From assembly GCA_963817375.1 (NCBI GenBank), contig CAWFOB010000009.1:1-64000 (forward strand): a DNA stretch of 64,000 bases, in the 5' to 3' direction. Source of the DNA: JACVRM01 sp963817375 (GTDB lineage: Bacteria > Actinomycetota > Thermoleophilia > Gaiellales > Gaiellaceae). Below are positions 56,727-64,000 of the stretch, one piece after another. Within the stretch, counting starts at the first letter, position 1, and each line of letters starts with the position of its first letter. The notes beneath the pieces were generated by a model. That model had not been told where the DNA came from. It made no database searches and was given only the letters and a program-made list of their open reading frames with translations. The translations under genes were made by a program, and so were the position numbers.

Positions 56727-57710
56727 GTGACCGCGCAGGACTGGCTGCTCGTCCGCGGGCGCGGCTCGCAGCCCCTCCCACGAGAGATCGACCGGGACGC
56801 GATCCGGGCGCACGGCTCGTCGAAGCGGCCGAGCGTCCAGCCGGGCGAGCGGGCGATTCTCTACGCGGCGGTCTGGCAGGCGGTGTACGGCGTCGTCGAG
56901 ATCACCGGCGAGCCGGAGCACGATCCGAAGCGTGAGCGCCTGCCGTGGCGGTTCCCGATCCGGCCGGTCGTCGTGCTCGACGATCTCGACGGCGCGCCGC
57001 CCGTCGAGGCGGCCGGGATCTTCCCGCAGAGCATCTGGCGTCACTCGCACATCCGGCTCAAGCCGGAGCAGTTCGAGCTCGCGGCCGGCCTGATCGCGAA
57101 GGCGATCGTCGAGCGCGGCTGGGACCAGATCCCTGACCGGTTCGCGGAGTGGCAGGCGCGGATCGACGACACCGAGCGCGACGCCCGCGTCGACGACCTG
57201 CTCGGCCGCGTCACGCGCGGCGGCGACATCCTCGAGCTCGGCTGCGGCGCGGGCGGGCCGACGACCCAGCGGCTCGCCGCACACGGCCGCCTGACCGGCG
57301 TCGACATCTCCGCCGAGCAGCTCCGGCGAGCGCGCGTGCGGATCCCGGCCGCGACGTTCATCCACGGCGACGCCGCGACCGTCGAGCTCCCCGGCGGCGG
57401 CTTCGACGCCGTCGTCTCGCTGTACGCGCTCAACAACCTCCCGCGCGAGGAGCTCCCGGCGCTCTTCCGCCGTATCCGCGGCTGGCTGCGCCCGGGCGGG
57501 CTGTTCCTGGCGTCCCTGGCCGCCTCGGATCTGCCGGCCTGGCAGGGCGACTGGCTCGGCGTCGAGATGTTCTTCAGCGGCTGGGACGCCGACACGACGC
57601 TGCGGCTCGCCGCGGAGGCCGGCCTCGAGATCGTCGACCAGCGGGTCGAGGCGATGCAGGAGCCCGAGGGCGAGGTGCGCTGGCTGTGGGTACTCGCTAG
57701 CCGCCGATGA
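56727..57710 (+). CDS. EVE-like domain fused to SAM-dependent methyltransferase
   Basis: 327 residues from GTG 56727. The first ~120 residues resemble EVE/PUA-like domains: DWLLVRGRGSQPLPREIDRD, VQPGERAILYAAVWQAVYGV, LPWRFPIRPVVVLDDLDGAP and RHSHIRLKPEQFELAAGLIA. Residues ~150-300 are a class I methyltransferase with motif I GDILELGCGAGGPTTQRLAA, then GVDISAEQLRRARVRIPAAT, DAVVSLYALNNLPREELPAL and WLRPGGLFLASLAASDLPAW. EVE domains bind modified bases, so a nucleic-acid or nucleobase link is possible, but the target is unknown. The last 14 bases overlap the small convergent gene at 57,697. Frame intact. Confidence 0.75.
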   Translation: MTAQDWLLVRGRGSQPLPREIDRDAIRAHGSSKRPSVQPGERAILYAAVWQAVYGVVEITGEPEHDPKRERLPWRFPIRPVVVLDDLDGAPPVEAAGIFPQSIWRHSHIRLKPEQFELAAGLIAKAIVERGWDQIPDRFAEWQARIDDTERDARVDDLLGRVTRGGDILELGCGAGGPTTQRLAAHGRLTGVDISAEQLRRARVRIPAATFIHGDAATVELPGGGFDAVVSLYALNNLPREELPALFRRIRGWLRPGGLFLASLAASDLPAWQGDWLGVEMFFSGWDADTTLRLAAEAGLEIVDQRVEAMQEPEGEVRWLWVLASRR

Positions 57711-57807
57711 GCGCCGGGCGGCGGCCGCGCGTCAGGTCGACGACGGCGCCCGCCACGGCGAGCAGCAGCAGCGCGAGGGCGGCGAGGATGACAAACGAGC
57801 GGGGCAT
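57697..57807 (-). CDS. Small membrane protein (36 aa), tentative
   Basis: ATG 57805-57807 opens PRSFVILAALALLLLAVAGA followed by VVDLTRGRRPALIGG and a stop. A single hydrophobic helix with a positively charged cytosolic end is typical of a real small membrane protein. It is too short for certainty. It is convergent with, and overlaps by 14 bases, the methyltransferase gene, and divergent from the 3-hydroxyacyl-CoA dehydrogenase. Confidence 0.4.
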   Translation of the reverse strand: MPRSFVILAALALLLLAVAGAVVDLTRGRRPALIGG

Positions 57808-57855
57808 GTGCTCAGGACGCGCTGGGGGCGCTCCTCCTTTCATAGGATCGGGGTC

Positions 57856-58710
57856 GTGGAGATTCGCTCGGTCGGCGTGGTCGGTTTGGGCACCATGGGC
57901 GCCGGCATCGCCCAGGTGGCGCTCGAGGCCGGCTTCGAGGTGGTGGGCCGGGAGGTCAGCGCAGAGCTCGGCGACCGCGCGCGCGGCCGCATCGAGCACT
58001 TCCTGACGCGCAAGGTCGAGAAGGGCCAGCTGGAGGCGACGGCCCGCGACGACATGGTCGCCCGCCTGTGCGTAGCCACAGAGCTTTCCGATCTCGCCGG
58101 CTGCGACCTCGTGATCGAGGCTGTGCTCGAGGAGCCGGCGCTCAAGCGCGAGGTCTTCGGCGCGCTGAACGGGATCCTCGGGCCCGAGGCGATCCTCGCC
58201 ACCAACACGTCGGCGCTGCCGGTCACCGAGATCGCGGCCGAGAGTGGCCGGCCGGAGCGGGTCGTGGGGCTGCACTTCTTCAACCCGGCGCCGCTGATGC
58301 CGCTCGTCGAGGTGGTGCGCACGGAGCTCACGGACGACGACGTCTACGAGACCGCCTTCGCCTTCGCGGGGCGGCTCGGCAAGACCCCCATCAGGTGTCA
58401 CGATACGCCGGGCTTCGTCGTCAACCGGGTGCTGATCCCGCTTCTGAACGACTGCATCCGCGTGCTCGACGAGGCGCGCGTGACGCCCGAGGATCTCGAC
58501 GCCGGCATGAAGGGCGGTGCCGGCTGGCCGATGGGGCCGTGCGCGCTCGTCGACCTGGTCGGCATCGACATCCACGTGCATGCCTCGGAGGCGCTCTACG
58601 AGGCGCTGCGCGAGCCGCGCATGGCGCCGCCGGCGCGGCTCGTCCGCATGCAGCAGGCGGGCCTGCTCGGCCGCAAGAGCGGCCGCGGCTTCTACCGCTA
58701 CGACGACTGA
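57856..58710 (+). CDS. 3-hydroxyacyl-CoA (3-hydroxybutyryl-CoA) dehydrogenase
   Basis: NAD-dependent oxidation of 3-hydroxyacyl-CoA. 284 residues from GTG 57856. Starts EIRSVGVVGLGTMGAGIAQV, the Rossmann motif GxGxxG. Then DLVIEAVLEEPALKREVFGA, ATNTSALPVTEIAAESGRPE, VGLHFFNPAPLMPLVEVVRT (catalytic His), HDTPGFVVNRVLIPLLNDCI and GAGWPMGPCALVDLVGIDIH. Length is that of the stand-alone Hbd/PaaH type. Likely functional partner of the thiolase upstream, although a methyltransferase gene lies between. Its end overlaps the convergent antiporter gene by 13 bases. Frame intact. Confidence 0.92.
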   Translation: MEIRSVGVVGLGTMGAGIAQVALEAGFEVVGREVSAELGDRARGRIEHFLTRKVEKGQLEATARDDMVARLCVATELSDLAGCDLVIEAVLEEPALKREVFGALNGILGPEAILATNTSALPVTEIAAESGRPERVVGLHFFNPAPLMPLVEVVRTELTDDDVYETAFAFAGRLGKTPIRCHDTPGFVVNRVLIPLLNDCIRVLDEARVTPEDLDAGMKGGAGWPMGPCALVDLVGIDIHVHASEALYEALREPRMAPPARLVRMQQAGLLGRKSGRGFYRYDD

Positions 58711-60164
58711 CGCTCGAACAGCCGGCGGAGCACGCCGGCGTCGTGCCCGCCGGTGATGACGAGCACCTCGTCGCCGGACAGGAGCTCGGTCGACCCGCCG
58801 GCGCGCACCGGATCGCCGTCGCGGACGATCATCACGATCCACGCGCGCTCGGAGAGCGGCAGGTCCTCGATCCGCTCGCCGGCCGCCCGACCGCCGGGCG
58901 CGACCGTGAAGCGGCGCACGCCGGACGGTTCTCTCGGCAGCCGCATCGAGATGTGCCAGGGCTCGAGGTCTGACATGCGCATCGGCACCCGCAGCCACCG
59001 CGCCATCGACGGCACGAGCGATCCCTGCACGATCACCGAGAAGGCGACGACCACGAAGACGATCTCGTAGATCTGCTGCGCGTGGTCGACGCCCTGGAGC
59101 AGGGCGAGCGCCGCGAGCAGGATCGGCACCGCTCCCTTGAGACCGCTCCACATGACGAAGAGCCGCTCGCCCCAGCGCAGGCGGACGGGGAGGAGCAGCG
59201 GCCCGGCGACGAGCGGTCGTGCCACGAGCGCGAGCACGACGCCGAGCGCGAGCGCCCTGAGCCAGTCGGACCCGGAGAACACGTCGCCCAGGTCGATGGT
59301 CAGGCCCAGCGCGACGAACACCGTGATCTCCGCCAGGCTGGCGAGCGCGCGGTGGAAGCCCTCGATCTCGGCCTTGTACGGCGCGCGCGCGTCGCCGACG
59401 AGGATGCCGGTGACGAACACCGCGAGGAAGCCGGAGCCGTGCGCGACGGTGGCCGCCCCGTAGATGGCAAGGCTGACGGCGAGCGTGCGCAGTGGGTACA
59501 GCCCCTCGTGGGGCAGCGAGGTGCGCATGAACGGCAACAGCACCCGCGCGCCCAGGTAGCCGGCGAGCAGGCCGACGGCCATCTCGAGCGCAAAGTCGCC
59601 GACGACCCCGACCGAGACGTTGCCGCCATGTGAGGCGATGTCGAGCATCCCGATCATCAGCGCGATGGCGACGGGGTCGTTGGCGCCCGACTCGCCCTCG
59701 AGGATCGTTCCGCTCCGCCCGCGGATCTCGCGGCGGCCGAGCACCGCGAACATGACCGCCGGGTCGGTGGGAGCGAGCGCCGCGGCGACGATCCCGGCGG
59801 TCGTCCAGCTGAAGTCGAAGAGCGCATGCGCGGCCACGGCGATGATCAGCGCAGTTGCGAACGTCCCGACCACGCCGAGCACCCCGATCGGCACCATCGA
59901 CCCGCGGAAGCGCCGCCAGCCGACGTGCATGCCGCCGTCGAACAGGATCAGGATCAGCGCGACGACGCCGACCCGCTCGACCGTCAAGATCGAGAGCTCG
60001 TTGCCGAGGCGGGGGAAGACGTCCGAGGCCACGGCCGCGGCGAGCAGGAAGATCGCTGGGGCGGGCACCGGGACGTACGACGTGAGCTTGCTCGCCAGCA
60101 CGGCCAGCACGAAGGCGGCGCCGACGATGAGCACGATCGTCCCGAACGCGTTGATCTCGTGCAC
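58698..60164 (-). CDS. Potassium/proton antiporter, CPA1 type with C-terminal RCK (TrkA-C) domain
   Basis: A 488-residue inner-membrane cation/H+ antiporter of the NhaP2/CvrA kind. GTG start at 60162-60164. Twelve or so hydrophobic segments, including FGTIVLIVGAAFVLAVLASK, ALILILFDGGMHVGWRRFRG (the conserved DGG), LAPTDPAVMFAVLGR and the functional motif LEGESGANDPVAIALMIGML with Asn-Asp. The C-terminal ~90 residues (AGERIEDLPLSERAWIVMIV, GGSTELLSGDEVLVITGGHD) are a TrkA-C/RCK_C ligand-binding domain. It likely exports K+ or Na+ in exchange for H+. It is convergent with hbd. Frame intact. Confidence 0.88.
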   Translation of the reverse strand: MHEINAFGTIVLIVGAAFVLAVLASKLTSYVPVPAPAIFLLAAAVASDVFPRLGNELSILTVERVGVVALILILFDGGMHVGWRRFRGSMVPIGVLGVVGTFATALIIAVAAHALFDFSWTTAGIVAAALAPTDPAVMFAVLGRREIRGRSGTILEGESGANDPVAIALMIGMLDIASHGGNVSVGVVGDFALEMAVGLLAGYLGARVLLPFMRTSLPHEGLYPLRTLAVSLAIYGAATVAHGSGFLAVFVTGILVGDARAPYKAEIEGFHRALASLAEITVFVALGLTIDLGDVFSGSDWLRALALGVVLALVARPLVAGPLLLPVRLRWGERLFVMWSGLKGAVPILLAALALLQGVDHAQQIYEIVFVVVAFSVIVQGSLVPSMARWLRVPMRMSDLEPWHISMRLPREPSGVRRFTVAPGGRAAGERIEDLPLSERAWIVMIVRDGDPVRAGGSTELLSGDEVLVITGGHDAGVLRRLFERQSS

Positions 60165-60220
60165 GTAGGCGGATGCTATGAAGGTTCAGCCGTTTACGGC
60201 TTTCTTACGTCTTACACATC

Positions 60221-60784
60221 GTGTTCACACTGCGGACCCCGATACTTCAGGTCGTGGGAGCTCGCGCCCTCGTTCTCGGCATGCTCGTCGCCGCCCTCGC
60301 GGCGTCGGCCGCGGCTGCCTCGGCGCCGCTCGGAATGCGCGGGCAGCGCGACGGGATCTTCGCCGTGCAGGACGGCCGTGGCGCGTTCCAGCTCCAGAAC
60401 GTGCAGGGCTCGGTGTTCGGCCGCGTCGACCGCGGCAAGGTGAGCATCACCAACCCGTACTCGAACACCGGCACGACGATTGTGCGGGGCTACCAGACGA
60501 TCAAGATCAAGACGCCGACGACGACCGTCTACTGCTGCAAGAACATCCGCTTCCGGACGAGCGGCAAGTTCACCGTCCAGATCGACCAGGGCGTCGGCGT
60601 GGAGCTGAGCGTCGTGGGCCGCGGGAAGGCGATGCTGCTCGGCGCCGGCTACAGCGAGCTCGGCCTGTCGGACGGCACCTACCAGCTGAACGACTCGCCT
60701 GCGGTGCCGGTGCCCGACGTCCGCACCTGGGTGCAGATCAAGGCGCCCCAGCCGCCGCCTCCGCCGCGGCGCCGCGGTTCCTGA
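60221..60784 (+). CDS. Secreted protein, unknown function
   Basis: About 187 residues. The N-terminus VGARALVLGMLVAALAASAA with AAASAP is a signal peptide with Ala-x-Ala cleavage; translation probably starts at GTG 60221 or GTG 60254. The mature part is rich in Val, Gly and Thr (IFAVQDGRGAFQLQNVQGSV, GTTIVRGYQTIKIKTPTTTV) with two adjacent Cys in VYCCKNIRF. It ends in a Pro/Arg tail APQPPPPPRRRGS. I do not recognise the family. A two-component system follows directly, so it may be part of that regulon. Confidence 0.6.
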   Translation: MFTLRTPILQVVGARALVLGMLVAALAASAAAASAPLGMRGQRDGIFAVQDGRGAFQLQNVQGSVFGRVDRGKVSITNPYSNTGTTIVRGYQTIKIKTPTTTVYCCKNIRFRTSGKFTVQIDQGVGVELSVVGRGKAMLLGAGYSELGLSDGTYQLNDSPAVPVPDVRTWVQIKAPQPPPPPRRRGS

Positions 60785-60813
60785 CCACTCTCTCTGGCAT
60801 GCTGGACGAGGCA

Positions 60814-61524
60814 ATGCCCGCAACCGGAACCGTCCAGACGATCCTCGTCGTCGAAGACGAGGAATCGATCGCCTCGTTCGTGGCGCTCTATCTGCGCAAC
60901 GCCGGCTACGGCGTCGAGACCGCGGCGACCGGCGCGGACGCGCTTGCGAAGCACGAGGCGGCGAAGCCATCACTCGTGGTACTCGACCTGATGCTCCCCG
61001 ACGCCGACGGCATCGACGTCTGCCGGCGGATGCGGAAAGCATCGGACGTGCCGATCCTGATGCTCACGGCGCGCGACGAGGACGTGGACAAGATCATCGG
61101 CCTCGAGGTCGGCGCGGACGACTACATGACGAAGCCGTTCAACCCGCGCGAGCTCGTCGCGCGCGTGAAGTCGATCCTGCGCCGCGCGAACGCCGACCGC
61201 CGGCCCGCGGAGCCGCGCACGCTTCAGTACGGCGATCTGCACATCGACGCCGGAAGCCGCGAGGTGCGCGTCGGCGAGCAGGAGATCCAGCTCGCCCCGA
61301 AGGAGTTCGACCTGCTCTGGGAGCTGCTCGACCACAAGGGGATCGTCCTTACGCGTGACCAGCTGCTCGAGCGGGTCTGGGGCTACACCTTCGCGGGCGA
61401 CACCCGGACCGTCGACGTCCACGTCCGCCAGCTGCGCCGGAAGCTCGGCGACGCGTCGCCGATCGTCACCGTGTGGGGCGTCGGCTACAAGGTCGCTCAT
61501 GCCAGGGGCGCGGTGAGCGCATAG
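60814..61524 (+). CDS. OmpR/PhoB-family response regulator
   Basis: 236 residues. Receiver domain with acidic patch TILVVEDEESIASFVALYLR, phosphorylation Asp in PSLVVLDLMLPDADGIDVCR, ILMLTARDEDVDKIIGLEVG and the Lys in ADDYMTKPFNPRELVARVKS. Winged-helix DNA-binding domain: EIQLAPKEFDLLWELLDHKG, LTRDQLLERVWGYTFAGDTR and TVDVHVRQLRRKLGD with the recognition helix. Two ATGs are in frame; 60814 (GACGAGG just before it) is preferred over 60799. The sensor kinase starts 10 bases after the stop. The secreted protein gene is 29 bases upstream. Confidence 0.92.
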   Translation: MPATGTVQTILVVEDEESIASFVALYLRNAGYGVETAATGADALAKHEAAKPSLVVLDLMLPDADGIDVCRRMRKASDVPILMLTARDEDVDKIIGLEVGADDYMTKPFNPRELVARVKSILRRANADRRPAEPRTLQYGDLHIDAGSREVRVGEQEIQLAPKEFDLLWELLDHKGIVLTRDQLLERVWGYTFAGDTRTVDVHVRQLRRKLGDASPIVTVWGVGYKVAHARGAVSA

Positions 61525-61533
61525 GGCGGCGGC

Positions 61534-62934
61534 GTGTTCCGCTCCCTCCGCTTCCGCCTTCCTGCCTTCTTCCTCATCGGCATCGTCCTGTCGGGCGTGA
61601 TCGCGGCTGTGATCGCGTTCGGGCTCTTCCAGAGCTACGTCCAGGACCGCACACGGAGTGAGCTGAAGCGGAACGCTGCCGGCCTCGCGAACCTGTACGA
61701 GAAGCAGGCGCTCGCCGCGCAGGATCAGAACCGGCGGCCGGTGCCGCTCTCGGCACGCGACCTCGAGAAGGCGAGCGGCAACCGCATCTACTACGTCGGC
61801 GGGAACGCCTTCCTGCGTGGCCAGCCCGGCTTGCGCCACCTGCCGGACAGCTACTTCCCGAACTGGCGGCTCGGCAAGTCGAGCAGCTTCGAGTTCGTTC
61901 CGCCGCGGCTGAGCGAGACCTACTTCGCGTACGCGACGCCGTTCAAGCTCGACCGCCAGGTGTGGGGCGCGCTCGTCGTCGCGACCCCGAAGGACACGCT
62001 GCGCTCCGGCTGGATCACGCTCATGCAGCGCCTGGGCCTCGCCTTTCTGATCGGAGCGTTTGTCGCGGGCGGGCTCGGCTGGTGGCTGTCGCGGCGGATC
62101 ACGAGGCCGGTGCTTGCGCTCGCCGACGCGGCCGACGAGGTGGCGAGGGGCAACTACGACGTCCAGCTGCCGCCGCCGGGCGACGACGAGATCGGAGAGC
62201 TTTCGATCCGCTTCTCCGAGATGGCCAGGCGCCTGAGCGAGGTCGAGGTGCTCGAGCGCAACTTCCTGATGACCGTGTCGCACGAGCTGCGCACGCCGCT
62301 GACCGCGATCCGCGGCCACGTCGAGGCGCTGCGCGAGGGCATCGTCGAGGACCCCGAGCTGCGCGCGCGCTCGCTGGAAGTGATCGCGATCGAGGCGTCG
62401 CGGCTCGAGCGGCTCGTCGGCGACGTGCTCGATCTGGCCAAGCTCGACGCGCGCCGGTTCACCGTCCTCCACGAGGAGGTCGACATGGCGCAGCTGATCG
62501 AGCAGGCGTACGAGGCGTTCGGCGAGGAGGCGCGCCGGCGCGGGATCGACTACACGTCGGACGTCGCGGCGCGGCCGGTGATCGTCTCGGACGGCGACCG
62601 GCTGCTGCAGATCGTCTCCAACCTGCTCTCGAACGCGTTCCGCTGGACGCCCGACGGCGGCCGCGTCGAGGTCGATCTCGCGCAGACCGACGGCCATGTG
62701 ACAGTCGCCGTCGTGGACACGGGCCCGGGGATCTCGCCGGCCGATCGTGAGCGGATCTTCCGGCCGTTCGTCTCCGGGGGCGGCGGGGGCACCGGCCTCG
62801 GGCTGGCGATCGCACGGGAGCTCGCGACCGCGCTCGGCGGGCGGATCCGGGTCGAGAGCACGCCGGGCGAGGGCAGCCGCTTCGAGCTGCTGCTGCCGGC
62901 GGGCGTGGCGGTGGCTGAGCCGGCCGCGGTGTAG
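61534..62934 (+). CDS. Sensor histidine kinase (HAMP-HisKA-HATPase_c)
   Basis: 466 residues from GTG 61534. Membrane helix 1 FFLIGIVLSGVIAAVIAFGL, a ~130-residue extracytoplasmic domain (NRIYYVGGNAFLRGQPGLRH, SETYFAYATPFKLDRQVWGA), helix 2 FLIGAFVAGGLGWWLSRRI, HAMP ITRPVLALADAADEVARGNY, HisKA with the phospho-His in FLMTVSHELRTPLTAIRGHV, and HATPase with N-box IVSNLLSNAFRWTPDGGRVE, DTGPGISPADRERIFRPF and the G-box GGTGLGLAIARELATALGGR. It pairs with the response regulator ten bases upstream. Stimulus unknown; the extracytoplasmic part has no recognised fold. Confidence 0.92.
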   Translation: MFRSLRFRLPAFFLIGIVLSGVIAAVIAFGLFQSYVQDRTRSELKRNAAGLANLYEKQALAAQDQNRRPVPLSARDLEKASGNRIYYVGGNAFLRGQPGLRHLPDSYFPNWRLGKSSSFEFVPPRLSETYFAYATPFKLDRQVWGALVVATPKDTLRSGWITLMQRLGLAFLIGAFVAGGLGWWLSRRITRPVLALADAADEVARGNYDVQLPPPGDDEIGELSIRFSEMARRLSEVEVLERNFLMTVSHELRTPLTAIRGHVEALREGIVEDPELRARSLEVIAIEASRLERLVGDVLDLAKLDARRFTVLHEEVDMAQLIEQAYEAFGEEARRRGIDYTSDVAARPVIVSDGDRLLQIVSNLLSNAFRWTPDGGRVEVDLAQTDGHVTVAVVDTGPGISPADRERIFRPFVSGGGGGTGLGLAIARELATALGGRIRVESTPGEGSRFELLLPAGVAVAEPAAV

Positions 62935-62954
62935 GGGCGTTCGGCGAAACGCAG

Positions 62955-63404
62955 CTAGCTGTTCGCGCGGCGCTCTTCGATGCGGTAGACGATCGCGCCG
63001 CCCGAGCGCTCGAAGCCCTGCTCGATCCGCTCCAGGCGGCCGTCGACGCCCTTCCAACCGGACGAGACGAGGTCGACGAGGAGCGAGAGGTCGTCGAGAC
63101 GGGCGCGCCGCTCGGCCAGCAGCTGGGTCTCCAGCCGCTCCAGGCGGCGGATCGTCTGCCCGGCGAGCCCGCGCACCTCCGCCATCTGCCGCGCGACGGG
63201 GAGCGCCTCCGCGCGGACGCCGTCGCGGACGGCGTTGCCGACGCGCTCAGGCAGCGACGACTCGAGGTTCGCGGCGAGCTCGGCGAGCTGCTCGACCTGG
63301 GCGCGCGCACGCTCGAGCGCGGCGTCCACGTCGGCGGCCTGGGTGCGCTCCTCTGCGGCGTCCGCGAGGCGCTCCTGGACCCTGTTCAGCGCCTCGTTGT
63401 CCAT
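62955..63404 (-). CDS. Coiled-coil hypothetical protein (149 aa)
   Basis: Starts MDNEALNRVQERLADAAEER at 63402-63404 and is almost entirely predicted helical, with heptad-like patterns (DVDAALERARAQVEQLAELA, LAGQTIRRLERLETQLLAER). The tail VDLVSSGWKGVDGRLERIEQ and VYRIEERRANS is less regular. No membrane span. Function unknown. The neighbours are a histidine kinase convergent on one side and queA divergent on the other, 26 bases away. Confidence 0.6.
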   Translation of the reverse strand: MDNEALNRVQERLADAAEERTQAADVDAALERARAQVEQLAELAANLESSLPERVGNAVRDGVRAEALPVARQMAEVRGLAGQTIRRLERLETQLLAERRARLDDLSLLVDLVSSGWKGVDGRLERIEQGFERSGGAIVYRIEERRANS

Positions 63405-63430
63405 GGCGGGCAACGTAGCGTGGGCATCGG

Positions 63431-64000
63431 ATGAGATCGGACGAGCTCGATTACGAGCTGCCGGCCGAGCTGATCGCGCAGCATCCGGCGGCGCGCCGGG
63501 ACGCGTCGCGGCTGCTCGTATACGAGCGCGCGACCGGCGCGGTGCGGCACCGGACCTTCGCCGAGCTGCCCGAGGAGCTCGGGCCGGACGAGCTCGTCGT
63601 CGTCAACGACACGCGGGTCGTTCCGGCGCGGATCACGGGCCGGCGGGCCTCCGGCGGCGCGGCCGAGGTGCTGCTCCTCGAGCCGGCCGGCGAGGCGGGG
63701 GAGTGGGAGGCGCTCGCGCGGCCGTCGCGGCGCTTGCGGCCCGGCGACCGCATCGGCCCGGCGGAGCTGCTCGAGCCGCTCGGCGAGGGCCGCTGGCGCG
63801 TCCGGCTCGAGGGCGCGCCCGCCGGCGAGATGCCGTTGCCGCCGTACATCACGGAGCCGCTCGGCGACCCGGAGCGCTACCAGACCGTCTACGCGCGTGA
63901 AGAAGGGTCGGCGGCGGCGCCGACCGCCGGGCTGCACTTCACGCCGGAGCTGCTCGCGTCGCTGCCGGTCGAGCGCGTCACGCTGCATGTCGGCCTCGAC
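63431..64000 (+). CDS. queA: S-adenosylmethionine:tRNA ribosyltransferase-isomerase (cut by window end)
   Basis: Transfers the ribosyl part of SAM onto preQ1-tRNA to make epoxyqueuosine-tRNA. The first 190 residues are visible: MRSDELDYELPAELIAQHPA, RDASRLLVYERATGAVRHRT, LGPDELVVVNDTRVVPARIT, VLLLEPAGEAGEWEALARPS, LPPYITEPLGDPERYQTVYA and APTAGLHFTPELL, all typical QueA blocks. The gene continues past the window end. Together with queG at 47,182 it covers the last two steps of queuosine formation. ATG 63431; frame intact. Confidence 0.93.
   Translation, partial: MRSDELDYELPAELIAQHPAARRDASRLLVYERATGAVRHRTFAELPEELGPDELVVVNDTRVVPARITGRRASGGAAEVLLLEPAGEAGEWEALARPSRRLRPGDRIGPAELLEPLGEGRWRVRLEGAPAGEMPLPPYITEPLGDPERYQTVYAREEGSAAAPTAGLHFTPELLASLPVERVTLHVGLD

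Noticed and set aside
60970..63057. A long minus-strand open frame opposite the two-component system.
   Set aside because: The plus-strand response regulator and kinase have all expected motifs; the opposite frame is an antisense shadow.

Overview
This window is not one continuous genome. Gene content, reading-frame quality and codon style change abruptly at three points, and at each point two unrelated half-genes are joined. I read it as a chimeric metagenomic contig with four source segments. Segment A (1 to ~11,250) looks alphaproteobacterial, probably Hyphomicrobiales. Segment B (~11,250 to ~38,280) is a very GC-rich bacterium, probably Chloroflexota or a deep actinobacterial lineage. Segment C (~38,280 to ~39,066) is a short internal piece of an isoleucyl-tRNA synthetase gene. 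Segment D (~39,066 to 64,000) is an actinobacterium, most like Thermoleophilia. Taxonomy here is inferred from gene families and gene order only. A and B are full of one-base indels, so almost no gene in them is a single open frame. In the breaks I reconstructed, most are an extra G or C, which suggests unpolished long-read sequence. D has only a handful of such breaks.

Segment A holds, in order, the end of an ATP-dependent DNA ligase, a cysteine desulfurase, an alpha/beta hydrolase overlapping ribonuclease D, a membrane acyltransferase, a glutathione S-transferase, a methylcrotonyl-CoA carboxylase beta subunit, an Mrr-type restriction endonuclease, and a minus-strand Tad pilus minor-protein operon (two TadE-like proteins and a TadG-like von Willebrand A protein). 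The first TadE gene is cut by the A/B junction.

Segment B starts inside an oligopeptide ABC transporter operon (permease, two ATPases). It continues with a split NAD+ synthetase (nitrilase subunit plus nadE), rsmI, ssb, a P-type cation ATPase, a DUF389 membrane protein, a TauE-like transporter, a small membrane protein and a terpenoid-cyclase-fold protein. Then comes a compact purine operon, purA-D-B-C-S-Q-L-F-M-N-H, mostly joined by 4-base ATGA overlaps. It covers most steps from PRPP to IMP plus the AMP branch; purE and purK are not in it. B ends in the N-terminus of a secreted G1-type (glutamic) peptidase.

Segment D begins in the C-terminus of an M23 peptidase. Its most interesting part is a translationally coupled four-gene unit at 40,801-44,795: a metallophosphoesterase, cyclic 2,3-diphosphoglycerate synthetase, 2-phosphoglycerate kinase and GlpX fructose-1,6-bisphosphatase. 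This is a complete route from 2-phosphoglycerate to the solute cyclic 2,3-diphosphoglycerate, best known from thermophilic methanogens, placed beside a gluconeogenic enzyme. Upstream, facing away, lie hpt, a small PD-(D/E)XK-like protein and a hypothetical gene. The remainder of D includes a VOC protein, an AraC regulator, a DUF59 Fe-S factor, a quinone oxidoreductase, queG, a fused PafBC regulator, two zinc-ribbon proteins, an aldehyde dehydrogenase, a metallo-beta-lactamase protein overlapping an alpha/beta-hydrolase/adenylate-cyclase fusion, a thiolase, an EVE-like/methyltransferase fusion, a 3-hydroxyacyl-CoA dehydrogenase, a K+/H+ antiporter, an OmpR/HisKA two-component system and the start of queA.

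No rRNA, tRNA, CRISPR array, transposase or phage gene was recognised.
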